Shown here one piece after another: positions 41,857 to 46,559 of a DNA stretch of 46,559 bases. Made by a program: the position numbers and the translations under genes. The notes beneath the pieces were generated by a model. That model ran no database searches. It was not told the DNA's origin and saw only the letters and a list, made by a program, of their open reading frames with translations. Numbering within the stretch: position 1 is the stretch's first letter; the number at the start of each line of letters is the position of its first letter. This stretch comes from Cyanobium sp. FGCU6 (GTDB lineage Bacteria; Cyanobacteriota; Cyanobacteriia; PCC-6307; Cyanobiaceae): NCBI GenBank assembly GCA_024958655.1, contig JANWUR010000028.1:1-46559 (forward strand), given 5' to 3'.

Positions 41857-42460
41857 GGGTGGTTCGGCTTGTCCGCGCCATGGCCCAGGCATGCAGAAAC
41901 AGGCCGAGGGCCATCAGCAGTTCGATCGCCTCCTGGTCGTTGCGGATCCGGTCGCCACGGGTGATCCAGGACAGATCGAACCAGGCGTAAAACAGGGCAA
42001 CAGGGAGGAAGTAGAGGCTGAAGCGGCGCGCTGGGAACGCATCGATACGCGGCAACCAGCGCCAGCCGATGTAGCCGAACAGCAGACCGAAGAAGATGAA
42101 GGCGAAGTGCATGAACCCCTGCAGTGCGGGGATGTTGTGCACGTTCGTTTCCTCCTGGGCGTTGATCTGGCGCACGGTCTCCAGACCGAACCCCGTGATG
42201 CGCTCGCCCCAGCTGATCTCCTCGGCGGCCATCAGGAAGCAGAACAGGGCCAGGGCCACCCAGCCCAGCAAGGCCGTCGAGAGTCCCAGCCGCCGGCGGT
42301 TCCAGACCACCACCCAGGCGCCAATGGAAGCGCCGGCGTAACCGAGGAACTGGAGCCATTCGGCGGGGCCGTCCTCACCCTTGCGCCAGAACTCGAACAC
42401 CCCCAACGGCAGAAACCACACCAGCCCGTACAGCACGATCAGGTAATAAACCGGAAGCAT
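41840..42460 (-). CDS. Polytopic membrane protein, unknown
   Basis: About 206 residues with five to six hydrophobic segments. A conserved-looking acidic motif AAEEISWGERITGF is followed by INAQEETNVHN. I have seen the pattern E-E-x-S-W-G-x-R with N-x-Q-x-E-T-N-x-H-N in bacterial membrane proteins of unknown function. The start is uncertain: ATG 42460 begins directly at the first helix (MLPVYYLIVLYGLVWFL), while a GTG at 42538 would add 26 residues and lies 24 bases after a TAGCCT element. The gene sits between two GT39 genes and converges on the first. Confidence 0.7.
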   Translation of the reverse strand: MLPVYYLIVLYGLVWFLPLGVFEFWRKGEDGPAEWLQFLGYAGASIGAWVVVWNRRRLGLSTALLGWVALALFCFLMAAEEISWGERITGFGLETVRQINAQEETNVHNIPALQGFMHFAFIFFGLLFGYIGWRWLPRIDAFPARRFSLYFLPVALFYAWFDLSWITRGDRIRNDQEAIELLMALGLFLHAWAMARTSRTTLTPGP

Positions 42461-42618
42461 GTCCACCGCCGGCCTCAATTCGCCCCAGGGGGTGCAAATC
42501 ACCCTGGCCGGGAACGCGCTGGGCGACGGCTGCGGCACGAAGGAGGCGGCGGGGGGTGTTCGAGGCTACCTCCGGTCTCCAGCGGTACCCGGGGATTGGC
42601 GGGCGCCACAACAACGAT

Positions 42619-42653
42619 GCCCCCGGAGAGCACGGGGCTCACCGGGGGCTCTC
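42619..42653. repeat. GC-rich imperfect palindrome
   Basis: GCCCCCGG (42619-42626) pairs with CCGGGGGC (42642-42649), and GAGAGC (42626-42631) can alternatively pair with GCTCTC (42648-42653). The two pairings exclude each other. No U-run follows on either strand. Confidence 0.45.
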
Positions 42654-42705
42654 GCCGGGTCCGCCATGGCGCGGAACCGAATGATCCGGGAAACCGGGCC
42701 GTGAA

Positions 42706-42759
42706 TCAGCCGGCGTTCTCCGCGATCAGCAGACCCTGAATGGAATGACTGTGGCTCAC
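42706..42759 (-). CDS. Candidate 17-residue peptide ORF
   Basis: A GTG at 42759 opens MSHSHSIQGLLIAENAG and stops at 42706. AGGAGGAGG lies five bases before the GTG, the strongest ribosome binding site I noticed in the window. The frame is open upstream to 42909, but that part is low-complexity. The palindrome at 42619-42653 lies about 50 bases downstream, before the unknown membrane protein gene. It could be a leader peptide, a short membrane-associated peptide, or chance. I know no family for it. Confidence 0.3.
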   Translation of the reverse strand: MSHSHSIQGLLIAENAG

Positions 42760-42946
42760 GGACACCTCCTCCTCGTGGGATGGTTGCCAGCCGGCGATGC
42801 CTTCGGAACCGGCCGGACCCGAGGGTGCGAGCGGCCCCGCATCACTGCTGACGGGACCGGGTGATCTTACCGGGATCGATCGCCCAGCCGTGTCGGACCA
42901 GCCTTTCAAGCATGGTGGGACCAGCCATCACCTTGGAGGCCGGATC

Positions 42947-44635
42947 ATGCCGCCTGTCTGCGGCCGCCCTCCCTGGTGGGGCCTCGGCTTGCTCTGGGCC
43001 GCTGCCCTGGCTCTGGCGTTCACCGGCCTACGTCATGCCCCCCTGCGGGACTGGGACGAGGCCATCGTGGCCCGGGTGGCCCTGGAACTCAGCCGACACC
43101 CGTGGGCCGAGCGGCTGCTGCCCACCTACGCCGGCCAGCCCTATCTGAACAAACCTCCCGGACTCCACTGGCTGATCGCCGCGTTGATCCAGCTGTGGCA
43201 GAGCCATCAGGGTGAAGCGCCCTTGGCACTGCCTCCGGCCTGGGTGGTCCGGCTGGCTCCAGCCCTGGCCTCGACGCTGCTGATCCCGCTGCTGGGTCTG
43301 GTGCAGTGGCAGCTGCGTCCTGGCCGTGCAGGGGCGGCCCTGGCCACCTCGCTGATCACCGTGACCCTGCTGCCGCTGGCCCGCCACGCCCACCTGGCCA
43401 TGCTGGATGGCACTCAGTTGAGCGCCCTGGCCCTGCTGTGGCTCGGCCTGCTGCTGGCCGGGGAGGATCGGCCGAAGCGGTGCCTCCTGGGAGGGCTCCT
43501 GGCAGGGTGCGCCACGACTGCCGTGCTGCTGCTCAAGGCCCCCCTGGCCCTGCCGGCCCTGGTCGGGGCCCTGCTCCTGAGGCGGCTGGATGGTCGCCTG
43601 GGTTCCGGCGCCTGGGGCTGGCTGCTGGCCGGCTGCGCCCTGGGCCTGTTTCCTGGCCTGGCATGGCATCTCTGGCATGGTCAGCAGCGTGGAGACGCAG
43701 CCCTGGTGATGTGGGGAGCCCAGGGTTTCGCGCGAGTGGCTGGCAGCGTGGAAGGCCACGGAGTGGGGCCGCTGACGCCCCTGATCCAGGTGCTGATCGG
43801 CGGCTGGCCCTGGCTGCCGCTCTGGCCGTTCGGGATCGTCCTGGCCTGGAGGCAGCGCCGCCTCCCCTGGGGGCTGTGGAGTCTGGGGCTGACGGTTCTG
43901 ATGAGCGCGCTGGTGCTGCCGCTGCGGACCCAGCTCCCCTGGTACAGCCTGCTGCTCTGGCCCCCCTTCGCCCTGGTGTGCGGTCCCGTGCTGGCGAGCC
44001 TGGCAGAGGGAACAGCAGAACCGTCTGCCCGTCGCTGGATCCCGAGGCTCTGGCTGGTTCTGGGCGTGCTGCTTCTGATCACCGCCACGGCATCGTTCAT
44101 TCCGGGACGACCGAAGATCCTGGCCACCGTCGCCCCGCTGGCGGTCCCGGCCGGTCTGGGCCTCGGCGCCGGGGGATGGTTCCTGCGCCGGGCCAGGAGG
44201 GGAAGGAGCATCCTGGCCGTGGCTCTGTTGACCCTGGGCTGGTGTCTTTCCCTGGGCCTGCTGTTTGCCAGCCCTCTGTGGAACTGGGAACTCAACCAGA
44301 CGAAGTGGGTGCGTCCCGTGATCGCCCTGCTGGCCGCCGACCGGCGGGGAGGTGAACGGGACGGGGCCCTTCCCCAGTTCCTCGACGGGGAGGATCCTTC
44401 CAGACCCAGCCTGATCTGGTACTCCGACAACCGGCTCCTGAGCCTGCCGGAGGACCGCACTCCCCCCCTGCCCAGGGAGCTGCTGGTGATCAGCCGAGCG
44501 CCAGCCTCCGCAGCGCGAGTGCGGGAGGAGCAGGCGATGGCCGCGAAGCACCCGGACCTGCACTGCCGGATCGATCAGGCCGGCGCGGACGGATGGAACC
44601 GCTGGCTGTGCCATCGGCGGAAAGGGACACCATGA
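42947..44635 (+). CDS. GT39/ArnT-like membrane glycosyltransferase
   Basis: A 562-residue polytopic protein with about twelve helices. The first periplasmic loop carries RDWDEAIVARVALEL (the D-x-D/E motif of GT39/ArnT enzymes), then YAGQPYLNKPPGLHWLIAAL, a close fit to the ArnT-type segment with its N-K-P-P motif. Such enzymes transfer a sugar from polyprenyl phosphate to lipid A, protein or polysaccharide. The acceptor here is unknown. GGAG nine bases before the ATG supports the start. The stop overlaps the next gene (ATGA). Confidence 0.88.
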   Translation: MPPVCGRPPWWGLGLLWAAALALAFTGLRHAPLRDWDEAIVARVALELSRHPWAERLLPTYAGQPYLNKPPGLHWLIAALIQLWQSHQGEAPLALPPAWVVRLAPALASTLLIPLLGLVQWQLRPGRAGAALATSLITVTLLPLARHAHLAMLDGTQLSALALLWLGLLLAGEDRPKRCLLGGLLAGCATTAVLLLKAPLALPALVGALLLRRLDGRLGSGAWGWLLAGCALGLFPGLAWHLWHGQQRGDAALVMWGAQGFARVAGSVEGHGVGPLTPLIQVLIGGWPWLPLWPFGIVLAWRQRRLPWGLWSLGLTVLMSALVLPLRTQLPWYSLLLWPPFALVCGPVLASLAEGTAEPSARRWIPRLWLVLGVLLLITATASFIPGRPKILATVAPLAVPAGLGLGAGGWFLRRARRGRSILAVALLTLGWCLSLGLLFASPLWNWELNQTKWVRPVIALLAADRRGGERDGALPQFLDGEDPSRPSLIWYSDNRLLSLPEDRTPPLPRELLVISRAPASAARVREEQAMAAKHPDLHCRIDQAGADGWNRWLCHRRKGTP

Positions 44636-46389
44636 CTGAGAGGGAAACGGGCCTGGACAGGCCCCGAATGTCCGTGCAGAACCTCCTTAGCCTTTGTGGC
44701 CGACGCGCTGAGGTGAAGGCCGGGATGGCGGACAGGGCGGCACCGGGAGCAGCCGCGCACCCCGGTGAACGGCACAGCCTCCCCCGGAGCGTGGCGATCG
44801 GGGCCCTGCTCTTCGCCCTCGCTGGGTTGCTGCTGCAGGCCTGGCGCGTGCAGGTGCTGCACGCCTCGATGGATCAGGGGATCTTCCTGCAGGTGATGGC
44901 CAACGGGCTGCGGGGGCATCCTTTCGCCAGCACCCTCTCCTCCCAGCTCTCCACCAACGTGATCCATGCCGGGGAGCTGCCGGCCCTCGGCTATCGCCGC
45001 CTCGGGCAGCACTTCACGCCGATCCTGGTGATCTGGATGCCCCTGGTGGGCCTGCTGGGCCGGTGGGCCCTGCCCCTGATCCAGGTGGGCGTGATGACCG
45101 CCGCCGGCCTCGTGCTGTTCCAGCTGGCCCGCGAGCGGCTGCCCGCGGGCCCGGCGAGCTGGATCACGCTCTCGTTCTACGGGGCCAATGCGGTGCTGGG
45201 TCCCACCTGGGGCAACTTCACCGATCTCTGTCAGCTGCCGCTGGCGATCTTCGTGCTGCTGCTGGGCCTGGAGCGGCGCTCCGCCTGGCTGCTCGTCCCC
45301 TCGGCGCTGGCGGTGCCGCTGATCCGGGAGGACACCGGGGTGCTGCTGGTGGGGGTCGGGCTGTGGCTGGCCGTGCGCCAGCCCCGCCGGTGGCCCCTGG
45401 CCACGGCGCTGGCGCTCTGGGGCGGGGGCTGGGTGGTGCTGGTCACCAACGTGCTGATGCCGCTGTTCAGCGACGACAATTCCCGCCGCTTCATGGTGGA
45501 GAACTTCGGCCAGTACATCCCCGGGGAGCAGCAGGCCAGCAGCCTCGAGGTGCTTCGCAGTGCGCTGACCCGGCCCGCGCTGCTGCTGCAGGAACTGGTG
45601 AGCCCGCCGCGGCAGACGCTCACCTACCTGGCGGCCCAGGGCCTGCCCCTGATGTTCGTGCCGCTGATCAGCCTCGACAGCTGGCTGCTGATGGGCCTTC
45701 CCCTGCTCGGACTGCTGCTGGCCCAGGGGGACAACAACCCGCTCTCGATCAACATCCGCTACACCCTGCTGGTGGTGCCGGGCCTGTTCGCTGGGACGAT
45801 TCTCTGGTGGCAGCGGCACCCGCAAGCCTGGCGCTCCCGGAGGCTGCGGCGGATCTGGGCGCTCTGCCTGGCCCTCTCGCTGCTGTTCACGCTCACCGGC
45901 AATCCCAACCGCAGCCTCTCCTGGCTGATCCCCGACAGCGTGCGCCCCTGGGTGTACAGCACTCCCTGGCGTCAATGGCAGCACGGCCAACGGGCCCGCT
46001 CCCTGCTGGCGCTCATCCCCCCGGACGCCAGCGTGGCCGCGAGCACCCAGCTGATCCCCCCCCTGGCTGCCCGCGAGGTGCTGGTGCGCTTCCCCGATCA
46101 CCATGCCTACCGCGACCGCAGCGGCCAGGAAAAGCCGGTGGACTGGATCGCCGTGGATCTCGACTGGCTGGAACGCTACGGCGTGGCCTTCCGCCGCGAC
46201 CGGTACTTCCTCCGGCGCAGCCTCGAGCACCTGCAGGAGCTGCCGCGTTCCTACGGCGTGCGCCGCGTAGATGACGGTGTCGTGCTGCTTCAACGCGAAG
46301 GAGAGGAGGATCCGCACGAAGAGGCAGAGCTGCAGCGACTTCTGAAGAGACTGCGCACGATCCGATGGCTGGAGAAGGATCCGGACTGA
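44632..46389 (+). CDS. DUF2079 family membrane protein
   Basis: About 585 residues from an ATG that overlaps the GT39 stop by four bases. The core (about 60-450) is polytopic. The segment starting MDQGIFLQVMANGLRGHPFA, with RRLGQHFTPILVIWMPLVGL, is typical of DUF2079, a GT-C-like family that shares the acidic first loop (here M-D-Q-G) and a histidine-containing loop. A soluble C-terminal part (DASVAASTQLIPPLAAREVL) follows. The start is uncertain: ATG 44725 would remove 31 polar residues. The role is probably sugar transfer to an envelope polymer, but this is unproven. Confidence 0.82.
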   Translation: MTERETGLDRPRMSVQNLLSLCGRRAEVKAGMADRAAPGAAAHPGERHSLPRSVAIGALLFALAGLLLQAWRVQVLHASMDQGIFLQVMANGLRGHPFASTLSSQLSTNVIHAGELPALGYRRLGQHFTPILVIWMPLVGLLGRWALPLIQVGVMTAAGLVLFQLARERLPAGPASWITLSFYGANAVLGPTWGNFTDLCQLPLAIFVLLLGLERRSAWLLVPSALAVPLIREDTGVLLVGVGLWLAVRQPRRWPLATALALWGGGWVVLVTNVLMPLFSDDNSRRFMVENFGQYIPGEQQASSLEVLRSALTRPALLLQELVSPPRQTLTYLAAQGLPLMFVPLISLDSWLLMGLPLLGLLLAQGDNNPLSINIRYTLLVVPGLFAGTILWWQRHPQAWRSRRLRRIWALCLALSLLFTLTGNPNRSLSWLIPDSVRPWVYSTPWRQWQHGQRARSLLALIPPDASVAASTQLIPPLAAREVLVRFPDHHAYRDRSGQEKPVDWIAVDLDWLERYGVAFRRDRYFLRRSLEHLQELPRSYGVRRVDDGVVLLQREGEEDPHEEAELQRLLKRLRTIRWLEKDPD

Positions 46390-46428
46390 GACCGCGCAAC
46401 ACAGATCGGCCAAGAAGCAGCGAGCGTG

Positions 46429-46456
46429 AAAAAACCCCGCCGGTGAAACGGCGGGG
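46429..46456 (-). terminator. Intrinsic terminator after psbD
   Basis: On the minus strand, CCCCGCCG and CGGCGGGG form a perfect 8-bp stem with a six-base loop, followed by six T residues. It begins 26 bases after the psbD stop codon, so this psbD is not followed by psbC. Confidence 0.93.
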
Positions 46457-46482
46457 CATGGGAGTCGCGCATGGGGCTCGGC

Positions 46483-46559
46483 TCAGAGAGCGTTGCCGCG
46501 GGGAAGAACCTCTTCAGGGAAGACGAAGTTTTCATGCGGCTGGTCGGCCGGTGCCATCC
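46483..46559 (-). CDS. psbD: Photosystem II D2 protein PsbD, C-terminal end (partial)
   Basis: The window edge cuts this gene. The last 24 codons read M-A-P-A-D followed by QPHENFVFPEEVLPRGNAL and a stop, the well-conserved C-terminus of D2; the two bases before fit the preceding Trp codon. D2 binds half of the photosystem II reaction-centre cofactors. In the usual psbDC operon, psbC starts inside the psbD 3' end. Here no psbC start or reading frame is present and a terminator follows, so this is probably the monocistronic second copy found in many cyanobacteria. Confidence 0.95.
   Translation of the reverse strand, partial: MAPADQPHENFVFPEEVLPRGNAL

Larger units (their letters stand above)
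42461..42946. other. 486-bp intergenic region
   Basis: This is the only gap over 300 bases. It holds a TAGCCT candidate -10 (minus strand, 42563-42568), a GC-rich imperfect palindrome (42619-42653), a 17-codon minus-strand ORF with a strong ribosome binding site (42706-42759), and the leader of the GT39 gene, with GGAG shortly before ATG 42947. I see no RNA gene in it. Confidence 0.6.

Noticed and set aside
42706..42909. The 67-codon version of the small minus-strand ORF
   Set aside because: The upstream 49 codons are Pro/Ser/Gly-rich and have no good ribosome binding site; only the 17-codon form has one.
42895..42926. Two copies of GGACCAGCC before the second GT39 gene
   Set aside because: A nine-base direct repeat spaced 23 bases apart is too short to separate from chance without comparison.
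1..46559. tRNA, CRISPR array, insertion sequence or prophage
   Set aside because: I looked in all intergenic stretches and saw no cloverleaf-like sequence, no regularly spaced repeats, and no transposase or phage-like protein.

Overview
The window is GC-rich, gene-dense chromosomal DNA from a unicellular cyanobacterium, most likely of the Synechococcus/Cyanobium lineage. The lineage call rests on genes recognisable by protein sequence: psbU, petL, ndhO, CRR7, the 3' end of psbD, zeta-carotene desaturase, a PucC-type transporter, SLH-domain porins, and several families known mainly from cyanobacteria (TIGR03279, DUF3120, DUF4346, DUF751/Ycf33, TIGR03492, HpsJ-like). I found no tRNA, rRNA, CRISPR array, insertion sequence, phage gene or plasmid origin.

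Layout. Positions 25-6355 (minus strand) hold a likely operon: uppP, a TIGR03279 PDZ/radical-SAM protein, tolC, a PucC-like transporter and an inositol-monophosphatase-like enzyme, the last three joined by ATGA overlaps. Positions 6490-13272 hold DUF3120, psbU with its own terminator, nadB, a VKOR-thioredoxin fusion, rimO coupled to an MFS transporter, and the 30-codon petL gene lying antisense over the transporter's 3' end. Positions 13428-19126 hold a B12-binding radical SAM protein, DUF4346, two unknown secreted proteins, a DUF482/GNAT protein and an HpsJ-like membrane protein. Positions 19078-27041 hold a pterin pair (RibD-like reductase plus a two-domain PTPS/QueD protein), aroK, CRR7, a glutathione S-transferase, ycf33-like, rbfA, a family 3 glycosidase, a glycosyltransferase-TPR protein and hemD. 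Positions 27025-34205 hold a lipoprotein, an SRPBCC protein and crtQ (minus strand), diverging from sufA, a TPR protein, a TIGR03492 protein and a small membrane protein; then TIGR01777, ndhO and a J-domain protein.

Positions 34278-39618 hold three tandem SLH-porin genes on the minus strand, two of which share an identical 213-bp segment. Next come three large polytopic membrane proteins (two GT39/ArnT-like, one DUF2079) and an unknown membrane protein. The window ends inside the 3' end of psbD, followed by a strong terminator rather than psbC.

The themes are photosynthesis and its cofactors (PSII, NDH-1, b6f, carotenoid, tetrapyrrole, Fe-S and NAD synthesis) and the cell envelope (UppP, TolC, porins, GT-C glycosyltransferases, NagZ-like glycosidase). 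Genes are extremely tightly packed: 6 of 11 convergent pairs overlap at their 3' ends. I did not find a clear undescribed system such as a defence island. The most interesting signals are the PTPS fusion with one substituted active-site histidine, the porin sequence homogenisation and 3' hairpins, a terminator-like hairpin inside a GT39 gene, the 11-bp inverted repeat between crtQ and sufA, and a 17-codon ORF with a strong ribosome binding site in the only large intergenic gap. All family assignments come from reading the sequence; no database search was run.
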